In this document: positions 24,661-33,167 of the stretch, in pieces
Position numbering within the stretch: position 1 is the stretch's first letter
How the letters are laid out: each line of letters starts with the position of its first letter
From: Prado023 sp964418695
GTDB lineage: Bacteria; Actinomycetota; Actinomycetes; S36-B12; CAIYMF01
NCBI GenBank assembly: GCA_964418695.1
Contig: CAYQMN010000001.1
Span: 231,178-295,177 of the forward strand
Length of the DNA: 64,000 nt
Direction of reading: 5' to 3'
The notes under the pieces: generated by a model
Told to the model about the DNA's origin: nothing
The model's input: the letters and a program-made list of their open reading frames with translations, nothing else
Database searches by the model: none
Made by a program: the position numbers and the translations under genes

Positions 24661-26259
24661 GTGATCGCGACGTCTGCGCTGGAGGTTCGCGCGGGCGCCC
24701 GGCTCCTCATGCAGGACGTGAGCCTGCGCATCGCCGACGGCGACCGGGTCGGCCTGGTGGGCCGCAACGGCGCCGGGAAGACCACCCTCCTGCGCATCCT
24801 GGCCGGCGAGGGAGCGCCCGAAGCCGGCACGGTGACCCGCTCGGGCCCCATCGGCTACCTGGCCCAGGATCCGCGCGCCGGCGATCCCGCCCAGAGCGCC
24901 CGGGAGCGCATCCTGGAGGCGCGCGGCCTCGGCGAGGTGATCGCCCGCATGCGCCGGGCGGAGGCTGCGATGGGCGATCCCGCCACGGACAAGCGCGAGG
25001 CCGCGATGCGCCGCTACGACCGCGCACAGACCGAGTTCCTGGCCCTGGACGGCTATGCCGCCGAGTCGCGCGCGGCCGCGGTGGCCTCGGGACTCGGCCT
25101 GGAGGAGCGCACGCTCGGTCAGCCGCTGGGCACCCTCTCCGGCGGGCAGCGCCGGCGCGTCGAGCTGGCCCGCATCCTGTTCGGCGAGGCCGGCACGCTG
25201 CTCCTCGACGAGCCGACCAACCACCTGGACGCCGACTCGATCGTGTGGCTGCGCGGGTTCCTGGCCGCGCACAGCGGAGGGCTGGTCGTCATCAGCCACG
25301 ACGTCGGGCTGCTCGACCACGTGGTCAACCGCGTCCTGCACCTGGACGCGAACCGCTGCGTGATCGACACCTACAACGTCGGCTGGACGACCTACCTGGC
25401 CCAGCGGGCCACCGACGAGAAGCGCCGCCATCGGGAGCGGGCCAACGCCGAGAAGCAGGCCGCGTCGCTGCAGCAGCAGGCCGACCGGATGCGCGCGAAG
25501 GCGACCAAGGCCCGCGCCGCCCAGTCGATGATGCGCCGCGCGGACAAGCTGCTCTCCGGCCTGGAGGATCAGCGCGCCGCCGACCGGGTCGCCAAGCTGC
25601 GCTTCCCCGACCCCGTGCCGTGCGGGCGCACGCCGCTGCGGGCCAGCGGGCTGAGCAAGTCCTACGGGTCGCTGGAGGTGTTCACCGACGTGGACCTGGC
25701 CATCGACCGAGGCTCGCGGGTGGTCATCCTGGGGCTCAACGGCGCGGGCAAGACGACGCTGCTGCGACTGCTGGCCGGCGTCGAGCAGCCCGACACCGGC
25801 GCGGTCGAGCCCGGCCACGGGCTGCGCCTGGGCTACTACGCCCAAGAGCACGAGACCCTGGACCAGGACGGCAGCGTGCTGGCCGCCATGGTCCATGCGG
25901 CGACCGAGCTGACCGAGACCGAGTGCCGCTCGGTGCTCGGGCGGTTCCTGTTCTCCGGCGACGACGTCGACAAGCCGGTCTCGGTGCTCTCCGGCGGCGA
26001 GAAGACCCGCCTGGCACTGGCAACCCTCGTGGTGTCCGGGGCCAACGTGCTGCTCCTGGACGAGCCGACCAACAACCTGGACCCAGCCAGCCGCGCGGAG
26101 ATCCTCGACGCCCTGGCCGGCTACCGGGGCGCGGTGATCCTGGTGACCCACGACGAGGGCGCCGTCGAGGCCCTCGCCCCCGAGCGGGTGCTGCTGCTCC
26201 CCGACGCCGACGAGGACCTCTGGCGCGACGACTACCTGGAGCTGGTCACGCTGGCGTGA
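24661..26259 (+). CDS. ABC-F family ATPase (ribosome-associated)
   Basis: A 532-residue soluble protein with two ABC ATPase domains and no membrane part. Domain 1: Walker A GRNGAGKTTLLRIL, signature LSGGQRRRVELARIL, Walker B TLLLDEPTNHLDADS. The charged linker of about residues 235-310 (AEKQAASLQQQADRMRAKA) is the P-site tRNA-interaction motif region. Domain 2: GLNGAGKTTLLRLL, LSGGEKTRLALATLV, VLLLDEPTNNLDPAS. Members act on the ribosome as translation factors or protect it from antibiotics; which of these applies is not readable from sequence. Leaderless start at GTG. Confidence 0.92.
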   Translation: MIATSALEVRAGARLLMQDVSLRIADGDRVGLVGRNGAGKTTLLRILAGEGAPEAGTVTRSGPIGYLAQDPRAGDPAQSARERILEARGLGEVIARMRRAEAAMGDPATDKREAAMRRYDRAQTEFLALDGYAAESRAAAVASGLGLEERTLGQPLGTLSGGQRRRVELARILFGEAGTLLLDEPTNHLDADSIVWLRGFLAAHSGGLVVISHDVGLLDHVVNRVLHLDANRCVIDTYNVGWTTYLAQRATDEKRRHRERANAEKQAASLQQQADRMRAKATKARAAQSMMRRADKLLSGLEDQRAADRVAKLRFPDPVPCGRTPLRASGLSKSYGSLEVFTDVDLAIDRGSRVVILGLNGAGKTTLLRLLAGVEQPDTGAVEPGHGLRLGYYAQEHETLDQDGSVLAAMVHAATELTETECRSVLGRFLFSGDDVDKPVSVLSGGEKTRLALATLVVSGANVLLLDEPTNNLDPASRAEILDALAGYRGAVILVTHDEGAVEALAPERVLLLPDADEDLWRDDYLELVTLA

Positions 26260-26570
26260 GGGCTCGAACATCCGCCGACCGGCCCGCCCGTGCAGCTGTG
26301 CACAGGCGCCAGGGTGAGTGGTCGGGACCATCTTCGGGTCCGGGTTAGCCTTGGTGGCCGTCAGGCGCGCTGGCTGGATGCCCGAGTCGGCGGACGATCT
26401 CGGGCGCCTGTGCGGACTGACGTCGAGCGGCTTGGTGCTCACCACGGGGAGACGGGGTTGGGATGTCGAACGGACCTTGCGGGGACGATCGGCGCATCCG
26501 CGCGGATGGCATGCGCCCCCGCTCCCCCCGAGACCACAGGGCTGGGCGAAGGCAGCCCGGAGGAGACGCC
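26260..26570. other. 311-bp intergenic region
   Basis: No supported gene. It contains the small dyad GTGCAGCTGTGCAC around 26290-26303 and short ORFs without family resemblance. GGAG and AGGAG sites close to 26571 serve the lipoprotein gene, whose promoter must lie here. Confidence 0.5.
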
Positions 26571-27206
26571 ATGACCATCACTGGATCACACCGTCACCTC
26601 GTCGCGTTAGCCGCTGCCGTAGTCGGCGGGCTGCTGCTGACGGGCTGCTCCAACCAGCCCACCACGACCATCCGCCCGCTCCCGTCGCAGGCCAGCGCAC
26701 CTACGTCCGAGGCGCCGACACCCACCGCCAGCCCGACGCCCAGCTCGACGCCGGCCGCGGAGAAGCAGCAAGCCCTCGACGAAGCCACCGCAACCGTCTT
26801 GGCCTACGAGCAGGCGATCTACGACATCCTCGCCGACCCCACTCCCACCCTCAACGACATCAACAACTACGCGACCCAACCGCTGCTGGCCGACAGTCTG
26901 GAAAGCCTCCTGGACAAGTCCCTGGAAGTCGCCTCGGGCAAAGTGGTGATCCTGGATACCGGGCCAGTGACCCTCGATCAGGTCGAGCCGATCAAGATCG
27001 ACCTCAAGGCAAGCCCGCCGGTCGTCGTCCTAGAGGCCTGCCTCGATCGCACCGGCACGAACGTGACCTACGAAGGCAAACGCGTGGAGCCGCCGCGCCA
27101 ACGATTCCGGTATCGGGTCGTGAAGACGACATATCTGCCTGCCCCGGGGTGGGCCGTATCCAAGATGATGCCGCCGGCCGGCCACGACCAGCCTCCCGCA
27201 TGCTGA
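26571..27206 (+). CDS. Secreted lipoprotein of unknown function
   Basis: A 211-residue protein with a lipoprotein signal: basic start, hydrophobic stretch LVALAAAVVGGLLLTGC and lipobox LTGC, so Cys26 should be lipidated and the protein anchored outside the membrane. Residues 27-60 are a Thr/Pro/Ser/Ala-rich linker; the remaining domain (VLAYEQAIYDILADPTPTLND, VKTTYLPAPGWAVSKM) looks like a compact alpha/beta fold of the kind seen in actinobacterial lipoproteins of unknown role. A TTA leucine codon is used in the signal sequence, rare in this window. It overlaps the next gene by seven bases. Confidence 0.8.
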   Translation: MTITGSHRHLVALAAAVVGGLLLTGCSNQPTTTIRPLPSQASAPTSEAPTPTASPTPSSTPAAEKQQALDEATATVLAYEQAIYDILADPTPTLNDINNYATQPLLADSLESLLDKSLEVASGKVVILDTGPVTLDQVEPIKIDLKASPPVVVLEACLDRTGTNVTYEGKRVEPPRQRFRYRVVKTTYLPAPGWAVSKMMPPAGHDQPPAC

Positions 27207-28123
27207 CCTGGCGCGGTACTGCCGCTCTCTGTGCCGCCCTGGTTCTTGGCGGCCTTGGCCCCGGCCCGGCCAACGCAAGCGGACCAGCCAGTTGCATGGA
27301 CGACGGATGGGGTGCGAGGGAGTGTGAGGTGACCACTTCCTCGGATGCGGACGCCAGCTCCAGCTCATCGGGCTCGGGTGGGGGGAAGGCGAGCAAGGCG
27401 CAGGAGAAGTGCCTCTACAAGGGCAAGGAGATCTCCTGCAAGGGCCCGGGGCGCTGGTCAAGCTCGAAGGAGTGCTGGGTCCTTCTGATCGATCCACAGC
27501 CCGCGCCCGATCACCCCCTCTGGGAAGGTCACCTGACCCCGGAGGGTGACACCACCGGCCAGATCTACCACTGCCTCCCGCCCGGCGCGGCGTTCAGCGC
27601 CGGGCAAGGGTCGGGCTACTACTACTGGCGGGACTCCGCACCCCCCGACGTCGACCCGGCCGCCCTGGCCCACGAAGCCGTGGACCGGATGAAGCTGGTC
27701 GCCCCCAACGTCGGGGCCACCCCGCTGCCCCACCCCAACGCCAAGTCCGTCATCGGGCTGCCCACCTGGCTATGGATCGCCGGGGCCGACCAGCACTCCT
27801 GGGGCCCCATCACCGCCACCGCCAGCTCCGGCGGCCAGACCGTCACCGCCACCGCGCAAGTCCAGCGCGTCGTCTGGGACATGGGCGACGGCAACACCGT
27901 CACCTGCGCCACCACCGGCACCGAATGGCGCAGCGGCATGGGCGCCCAGGACTCCCCCACCTGCGGCTACCGCTACACCCACCCCGGACACGTCACCATC
28001 ACCGCCACCACCCACTGGAACGTCCACTGGTCCGGCGCCGGACAAGGCGGCATCATCACCTTCGACCTCACCGGCACCCGCGACCTCACCGTCGTCGAAC
28101 TGCACACCGTCGTCACCGGCTGA
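27200..28123 (+). CDS. Secreted protein with PKD-like domain, unknown function
   Basis: A 307-residue exported protein: signal peptide LTWRGTAALCAALVLGGLGPGPANA, then a Ser-rich disordered stretch (DADASSSSSGSGGGKASK), a cysteine-containing segment (EKCLYKGKEISCKGPGRW), and a C-terminal domain that reads like a PKD repeat (VVWDMGDGNTVTC ... CGYRYTHPGHVTITATTHW), with the DMGDG and HPG..TVT pattern typical of that fold. Overlapping reading with the lipoprotein gene implies a two-gene operon; such lipoprotein/PKD pairs recur in Actinobacteria (recall), role unknown. Confidence 0.78.
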   Translation: MLTWRGTAALCAALVLGGLGPGPANASGPASCMDDGWGARECEVTTSSDADASSSSSGSGGGKASKAQEKCLYKGKEISCKGPGRWSSSKECWVLLIDPQPAPDHPLWEGHLTPEGDTTGQIYHCLPPGAAFSAGQGSGYYYWRDSAPPDVDPAALAHEAVDRMKLVAPNVGATPLPHPNAKSVIGLPTWLWIAGADQHSWGPITATASSGGQTVTATAQVQRVVWDMGDGNTVTCATTGTEWRSGMGAQDSPTCGYRYTHPGHVTITATTHWNVHWSGAGQGGIITFDLTGTRDLTVVELHTVVTG

Positions 28124-28186
28124 CCACTCCGAACCCGGGCAACCCCGCGGCTCCGCGACCGGCCACACGAACCGCCCCCGCAGAGG

Positions 28187-28273
28187 CCTCGACGGCCTCG
28201 ACCAGCGGGGAGCCGGCCTGGCCTCGACAAGCTCGACCGACGGGGGGCTGGCAGTACCTCGACAAGTCGATCC
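28187..28273. repeat. Degenerate 35-bp repeat, three copies
   Basis: CCTCGACggCCTCGACC-like 17-mers begin at 28187, 28222 and 28257, exactly 35 bp apart, with partly matching G-rich spacers. The rest of the 28124-28344 gap holds no supported gene. CTCGACAAGCTCGAC is itself palindromic (CGAGCTTGTCGAG on the other strand), as in REP-type elements. Confidence 0.5.
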
Positions 28274-28344
28274 CGGGTCTGCCGGAATCCACGGGTGATG
28301 GATTCGCACACCTCAGGCCGAAGTGCGCAAACCCACCGCTCCGC

Positions 28345-29436
28345 TCACGCGCCGGCGGCTGGATCGCGGGCGATCGTGCCGGAGCCGACGACGCGCGACC
28401 CGTCGTAGAGGACCGCGGTCTGCCCCGGGGCGACTCCGCGCAGGGGTACGGCCAGCTCGGCGCAGAACCCGGTCCCATCCTGCGCCGGGGTGACCCGGGC
28501 GCCCACCGGCTGCCCGTGCGCGCGCACCTGCACCTGCAGGTCCGCCGGCCCGGACAGTGGCGACCCGCACCACCGCGGCCGGATCGCCCGGAGCACGCCG
28601 ACGTCCAGCAGCGCCGCCGGGCCGACGCTCACTCGCCGGGTCTGCACGTCCACGTCGACCACATATCGGCGCGCCCCGTCCGGCCCCGGCCGGCCCAGCC
28701 CCACGCCGCGACGCTGGCCGACCGTGAACGCGTACGCCCCTCGATGCGTCCCGACCACGTCGCCGGTGCGCGCGTCCACGACCTCCCCGGGCGCCTCGCC
28801 CAGGTGCTCGCGCAGGAACCCCGACGTGTCGCCGGTCGGGATGAAGCAGATGTCGTGACTGTCCGGCTTGGCGGCCACCGCGAGTCCACGCTGCGCCGCC
28901 TCGGCGCGAACCTGGGCCTTGACCGAGTCGCCCAGCGGGAACAGGCATCCCGCGAGCTGCGTCGGGTCCAGCACCCCCAGCACGTAGGACTGGTCCTTCT
29001 CCAGGTCGACGGCCCGGTGCAGCTCGGTGCCCTGTGCCCCCTCGACCAGCCGCGCGTAGTGCCCCGAGGCGACGGCGTCGAACCCGAGCGCCCAGGCCCG
29101 GTCGAGCACGGCGGCGAACTTGATCCTCTCGTTGCACCGCACGCACGGGTTGGGCGTGCGCCCGGCCGCGTACTCCGCGAGGAAGTCCTCGACGACGTCC
29201 ACCGCGAACTCGCCGGACATGTCCCAGATGTAGAACGGGATGCCCAGCAGGTCGGCCGCGCGCCGGGCGTCGCGGGAGTCCTCCAGGGTGCAGCAGCCGC
29301 GCGCCCCCGAGCGGTAGGTCGCCGGGTTGCTCGACAGCGCCAGGTGCACCCCCGTGACCTCGTGCCCGGCGTCGACCATCCTCGCCGCGGCGACCGCCGA
29401 GTCGACCCCACCGGACATGGCCGCGATCACGCGCAT
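28345..29436 (-). CDS. mnmA: tRNA 2-thiouridine(34) synthase MnmA
   Basis: Thiolates U34 of Lys, Glu and Gln tRNAs. 363 residues: PP-loop SGGVDSAVAAARMVDAG at the N-terminus, first catalytic cysteine in TPNPCVRCNERIKF (about residue 99), second catalytic cysteine in DSHDICFIPTGDTSGFL, and GQRRGVGLG in the central domain. The actinobacterial GARGCCTLEDSRDARR variant stretch is present. It directly follows the cysteine desulfurase gene (one-base overlap TGATG), the likely sulfur donor. Confidence 0.95.
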   Translation of the reverse strand: MRVIAAMSGGVDSAVAAARMVDAGHEVTGVHLALSSNPATYRSGARGCCTLEDSRDARRAADLLGIPFYIWDMSGEFAVDVVEDFLAEYAAGRTPNPCVRCNERIKFAAVLDRAWALGFDAVASGHYARLVEGAQGTELHRAVDLEKDQSYVLGVLDPTQLAGCLFPLGDSVKAQVRAEAAQRGLAVAAKPDSHDICFIPTGDTSGFLREHLGEAPGEVVDARTGDVVGTHRGAYAFTVGQRRGVGLGRPGPDGARRYVVDVDVQTRRVSVGPAALLDVGVLRAIRPRWCGSPLSGPADLQVQVRAHGQPVGARVTPAQDGTGFCAELAVPLRGVAPGQTAVLYDGSRVVGSGTIARDPAAGA

Positions 29437-30629
29437 CAGGACCGCACCGCCCCGGCCACCCCCAGATGGCCGGCTGCCCGGGCCCGCTCGACCACGGCGG
29501 GCAGGGCACCCAGGAACGCCTCCAGCTCGGCGTCCGCAGTCGAGCGGCCCAGCGAGATGCGCATCGAGGATCGGGCCAGCACCGGGTCCACGCCCATCGC
29601 GAGCAGCACGTGGCTGGGCTCGGGCACTCCGGCCGTGCACGCCGAGCCGGTCGAGACGTCGATCCCGGCGGCGTCCAGCAGCATCAGCAGCGCGTCGCCC
29701 TCGCACCCTGGCAGCGAGAGGTGGAGATTGCCCGGCAGCCGCGCGTCCAGGCCCCCGAGTGCTCCGTTCACCACGACATCGGGGACCAGGACGCGGATCC
29801 CCGCGAGCAGCGCGTCGCGCCGCGCCGCCAGTCGCGCCGAGGCGACCGGCAGATCGGTCAGCGCGTGGACGACGGCCGCCGCACACCCGGCGATCGACGC
29901 GACGTCCACCGTGCCGGAGCGCACCGAGCGCTCCTGCCCGCCGCCGTGCAGCAGCGGGGTCAGGGCCAGGTCGCGGCGCGCCGCCAGCACGCCTACCCCC
30001 ATCGGCCCGCCGAGCTTGTGCGCGGACAACGCGGCACTGGCCGGCAGGTGCAGGTCGACCGGGATCGAGCCCACGGCCTGCACGGCGTCACTGTGCAGCG
30101 GGACGCCAGCCTCGGCGCACGCGTCGGCGATCTGGGCGATGGGCTGGACCGTGCCGACCTCGTTGTTGGCCCACATGACCGCCACCAGCGCGACCTCGCC
30201 GGGATGCTCGGCCAGCTCGCGACGCACCTGCTCGGGGTCGACCCGGCCCAGGCCGTCGACCTGCAGCCACACCACCTGCGCGCCCTCGTGCTCGCCGAGC
30301 CAGTGCACCGCGTCGAGCACCGCGTGATGCTCGACGGGCGAGGCGAGGACTCTGCGGCGGGCCGGGTCCTCAGCGGTGCGCGACCACCACAGGCCCTTGA
30401 CGGCCAGGTTGTCCGCCTCGGTCCCCCCGCCGGTGAAGACGACCTCGGCCGGGAGAAGCCCCAGCGCACCGGCGATCGCCTCCCGGGACTCCTCGACGAG
30501 TCGGCGTGCCCGCCGACCGGAGGAGTGCAGCGACGACGGGTTGCCGGGGACCGACATCGCCTCCAGCATGGCCGCTCGGACGATGTCGAGCACCGGAGCG
30601 GTCGCCGCATGATCGAGGTAGGCACGCAT
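29436..30629 (-). CDS. Cysteine desulfurase (NifS/IscS family)
   Basis: PLP enzyme that takes sulfur from cysteine as an enzyme-bound persulfide, here most likely for MnmA. 397 residues: YLDHAATAPV N-terminus, GGGTEADNLAVKG, HHAVLDAV, NNEVGTVQPI, PLP lysine in SAHKLGGPMGVGVL and active cysteine in STGSACTAGVPEPSHVL. In front lie two ATG codons in a row; TAGGAT ends seven nucleotides before the second (30627-30629), so this one is chosen as a leaderless start, and 30632 is equally possible for translation. Confidence 0.93.
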   Translation of the reverse strand: MRAYLDHAATAPVLDIVRAAMLEAMSVPGNPSSLHSSGRRARRLVEESREAIAGALGLLPAEVVFTGGGTEADNLAVKGLWWSRTAEDPARRRVLASPVEHHAVLDAVHWLGEHEGAQVVWLQVDGLGRVDPEQVRRELAEHPGEVALVAVMWANNEVGTVQPIAQIADACAEAGVPLHSDAVQAVGSIPVDLHLPASAALSAHKLGGPMGVGVLAARRDLALTPLLHGGGQERSVRSGTVDVASIAGCAAAVVHALTDLPVASARLAARRDALLAGIRVLVPDVVVNGALGGLDARLPGNLHLSLPGCEGDALLMLLDAAGIDVSTGSACTAGVPEPSHVLLAMGVDPVLARSSMRISLGRSTADAELEAFLGALPAVVERARAAGHLGVAGAVRS

Positions 30630-30636
30630 CATCACA

Positions 30637-30642
30637 ATCCTA
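30637..30642 (-). promoter_or_regulatory. -10 element TAGGAT of the cysteine desulfurase/mnmA operon
   Basis: Minus-strand TAGGAT, four nucleotides before the first and seven before the second of two consecutive ATG codons. Confidence 0.45.
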
Positions 30643-30748
30643 GGGGCCGGCAAGGATGGGTTCGGCCCTGCCGCGGGGTGCTCGCGAAGCGCGCGAAGTC
30701 GGTGGGCAATGGCACGATCGCCTCCGCGAGACCGGTGAAGGGAGCACG

Positions 30749-32107
30749 ATGCAGGTCAGGTCGTGGGGTGCGTTCGTCGTCCTGGTGCTGGCGATCAGCC
30801 GGCTGGCTCCAGCCAGTCCGGCATCGGCCGCGATGGGCGCGCCCTCCGGCGGGGGTCCCGGCTCTCCGTGGCGGACCCCGGTCGGAGACCCGTACCTCGG
30901 GGTGCACGACGGCCAAGGCAAGCCCGTGGGGCCCAATCTGTGGGGCACCAGCCGGGTGCTGGCCCTGTGGTGTGCTGTGCAGCCGATCCGCGGGATCAAC
31001 GTCACCGACTCGGCCCGCACGCGGCTGGACGGCGAGTACGCCAAGAACGCCGCGAACGGGGTGCGCCGGCTCAACGTCACGCTCGGTCATCCGGCCGCGT
31101 GGGTCTTCAAAGACGCCAAGGCAGCGCGCAGCACCAAGAACGTGCCGGCCCGATACTGCCAGCACACCCTGGCGAACACGTCGTTCCCCACTCGCAAGTC
31201 GCTGGCCAGCGGGCCGGTCCGCACCGCGTACGTCGAGTACGTGAGGGCCGTCATCCGGGCGTCCAAGAACTATCTGGCCGCGAACGGGGCCAACAAGCTC
31301 GTCCTGATGGCAGCCAACGAGCCCAACCTGCGCAGCAGCGGCCAGGTCTCCCGCACGATCCCGGGTGCCGCTCGCTCGTGGGAGGAGGCCGCGGCCAGCC
31401 TCCAGAAGCAGGAGCGCATCATGCGCAAGGTCGCCCAGCAGATGATCCCCGGGCGCTTCGAGATCACCAGCCCGGCGATGTACGGCAAGCAGAACGCCGG
31501 CGCGACCGCCTACTTCAAGGCCCAGGCCAAGTACCGAACCATCGACAGCATCTCCCTGAACTTCTACACCTTCGGGGTCACCCCGGCCAAGGCACTGGCC
31601 AGCTGGCGGGCCAAGGCGACCCGCGCCCTCAAGGTCGTCAAGACCTACCAGAGGCTCAAGCGGGTGCCCGTGTGGATCACCGAGACCAATCACAACCTGG
31701 TCAACGGCAACCCTCGGGACCGCAGCAACATCTCCAGCGACTGGATGTCCGGCCCGACGCAGAAGCACCTGGCCCAGGCCACCCTGGCCGAGGCCATGCG
31801 CATGGGATTCGCGGGCATCGAGTTCTACCAGGGGTCGGCCAGCCAGGTTGCGCTCAAGTATTACCCCGGCACAGTCGCGTTCCAATCGACCAGATCCCTG
31901 TTCGTGCTGCTCGCCGGCCGAAAGCTGCAGAAGTGCACCACCACCAAGAGCATCGTCACCTGCTCCTTCAGCGCGCGGCCGATCGACGGTCCGGTTCAGC
32001 TGCGCTGGTCCGCCAAGGGGCTCTCCGGCGTCACGGTGATCGGGCCTACTCCCCTGCCACCGGCGCCAGCGAAGGCTCCGGCCGCCAAGCCCGCGGCCAA
32101 GGGCTGA
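30749..32107 (+). CDS. Secreted clan GH-A-like glycosidase
   Basis: A 452-residue exported protein: signal peptide (WGAFVVLVLAISRLAPASPASA) then a TIM-barrel-like region. The pair expected of clan GH-A retaining glycosidases is visible: acid/base Glu in LVLMAANEPNLRSS (N-E-P) and nucleophile candidate Glu in VPVWITETNHN, about 155 residues apart. Further blocks SISLNFYTFG and EAMRMGFAGIEFYQGSAS fit barrel strands 6-8. The C-terminus is Ala/Pro/Lys-rich. Substrate is unknown; some cell-wall or exopolysaccharide is plausible. GAAGGAG lies before the ATG. It is divergent from the desulfurase gene. Confidence 0.72.
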   Translation: MQVRSWGAFVVLVLAISRLAPASPASAAMGAPSGGGPGSPWRTPVGDPYLGVHDGQGKPVGPNLWGTSRVLALWCAVQPIRGINVTDSARTRLDGEYAKNAANGVRRLNVTLGHPAAWVFKDAKAARSTKNVPARYCQHTLANTSFPTRKSLASGPVRTAYVEYVRAVIRASKNYLAANGANKLVLMAANEPNLRSSGQVSRTIPGAARSWEEAAASLQKQERIMRKVAQQMIPGRFEITSPAMYGKQNAGATAYFKAQAKYRTIDSISLNFYTFGVTPAKALASWRAKATRALKVVKTYQRLKRVPVWITETNHNLVNGNPRDRSNISSDWMSGPTQKHLAQATLAEAMRMGFAGIEFYQGSASQVALKYYPGTVAFQSTRSLFVLLAGRKLQKCTTTKSIVTCSFSARPIDGPVQLRWSAKGLSGVTVIGPTPLPPAPAKAPAAKPAAKG

Positions 32108-32151
32108 GTCGAGCCGGAGCCTGGGGATCTCCGCGTCGCGTCAACGGCCAA

Positions 32152-32182
32152 GGCCCGGCACCCCGTGAGGGGACGCCGGGCC
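32152..32182. terminator. Hairpin between convergent glycosidase and etfA genes
   Basis: GGCCCGGC and GCCGGGCC enclose a second stem CCCC-gtga-GGGG. A strong GC hairpin without T tract, well placed to end both genes. Confidence 0.65.
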
Positions 32183-32203
32183 ACCGGCCGTGCGAGCGAG
32201 GTC

Positions 32204-33157
32204 TCAGCCCTTGCGAGCCATGATCTCTTTGGTGAGCTGGGGCACGACCTGGAACAGGTCGCCCACCACGCCGAAGTCGGCCAGCTCGAAGATCGGCGCC
32301 TCGGGGTCCTTGTTGACCACGACGACCATCTTCGAGGTCTGCATGCCGGCCCGGTGCTGGATGGCGCCGGAGATCCCGTTGGCGACGTAGAGCTGGGGAG
32401 CCACCGTCTGGCCGGTCTGGCCGACCTGGAACGCGTGCGGGTACCAGCCGGCGTCGGTCGCCGCGCGGGACGCGCCCACCGCGGCGCCGAGCGAGTCGGC
32501 GAGCTCCTCGATGATCCCGAACCCGTCAGCGCTGCCGACCCCGCGGCCACCGGAGATCACGATCGCGGCCTCGGCCAGCCCCGGACGACCCGACTTCGCC
32601 TGGGCGACGCGCTCGGTGATCCGCGCGGCCTTGGCGCCCGCGGACAGCTCCACGGCCACGTCGACCCGGGCCCCAGCCGCCGGGTTGGCCGCCGCGGCGA
32701 CGCTGTTCGGGCGGACCGTGATGATCGGGGTGCCGTGGGCGACCTTCGCGGTGACGATCGTCGCGCCGCCGAACACCGACTGCGTGGCGGAGCCGTCGGC
32801 GGCCACGTCGACCGCGTCGGTGATGAGGCCCGAGCCGGTGCGCACGGCCAGCCGGCCGGCGACCTCCTTGCCCTCGCTCGTGCTGGCGATCAGGACCGCG
32901 GCCGGCGAGCGCTGCTCGACCAGCGCGGCCAGCACCTCGGCCTTGGGGGCCACGGGGTGATCGAGCAGCTCGGGGGCGTCGGCGACCGCGACGGTCGCCG
33001 CGCCGTACTGGGCCAGGCCGTCGATCGCCGCGTCGGCGCCGGAGCCGACGAGAACCGCCACCGGCTCGCCGATCCGGGCGGCCAGGGTGAGCAGCTCGTT
33101 GGTGACCTTCTTGACGTTGCCGTCGGTGTGCTCGACGAGCACCAGGACTTCAGCCAT
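32204..33157 (-). CDS. etfA: Electron transfer flavoprotein subunit alpha
   Basis: FAD-binding subunit of the ETF dimer, carrying electrons from acyl-CoA dehydrogenases to the respiratory chain. 317 residues: N-terminal EVLVLVEHTDGNVKK, central STSEGKEVAGRLAVRTGSG, and the C-terminal FAD domain AAIVISGGRGVGSADG, GASRAATDAGW, QVGQTGQTVAPQLYVANG, GISGAIQHRAGM and KDPEAPIFELADFGVVGDL. Ten nucleotides after etfB on the same strand. Confidence 0.95.
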   Translation of the reverse strand: MAEVLVLVEHTDGNVKKVTNELLTLAARIGEPVAVLVGSGADAAIDGLAQYGAATVAVADAPELLDHPVAPKAEVLAALVEQRSPAAVLIASTSEGKEVAGRLAVRTGSGLITDAVDVAADGSATQSVFGGATIVTAKVAHGTPIITVRPNSVAAAANPAAGARVDVAVELSAGAKAARITERVAQAKSGRPGLAEAAIVISGGRGVGSADGFGIIEELADSLGAAVGASRAATDAGWYPHAFQVGQTGQTVAPQLYVANGISGAIQHRAGMQTSKMVVVVNKDPEAPIFELADFGVVGDLFQVVPQLTKEIMARKG

Positions 33158-33167
33158 CACGCTCTCC

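Noticed and set aside
28187..28273. Short CRISPR array
   Set aside because: Repeats and spacers are both degenerate and similar to each other; no cas genes in the window.
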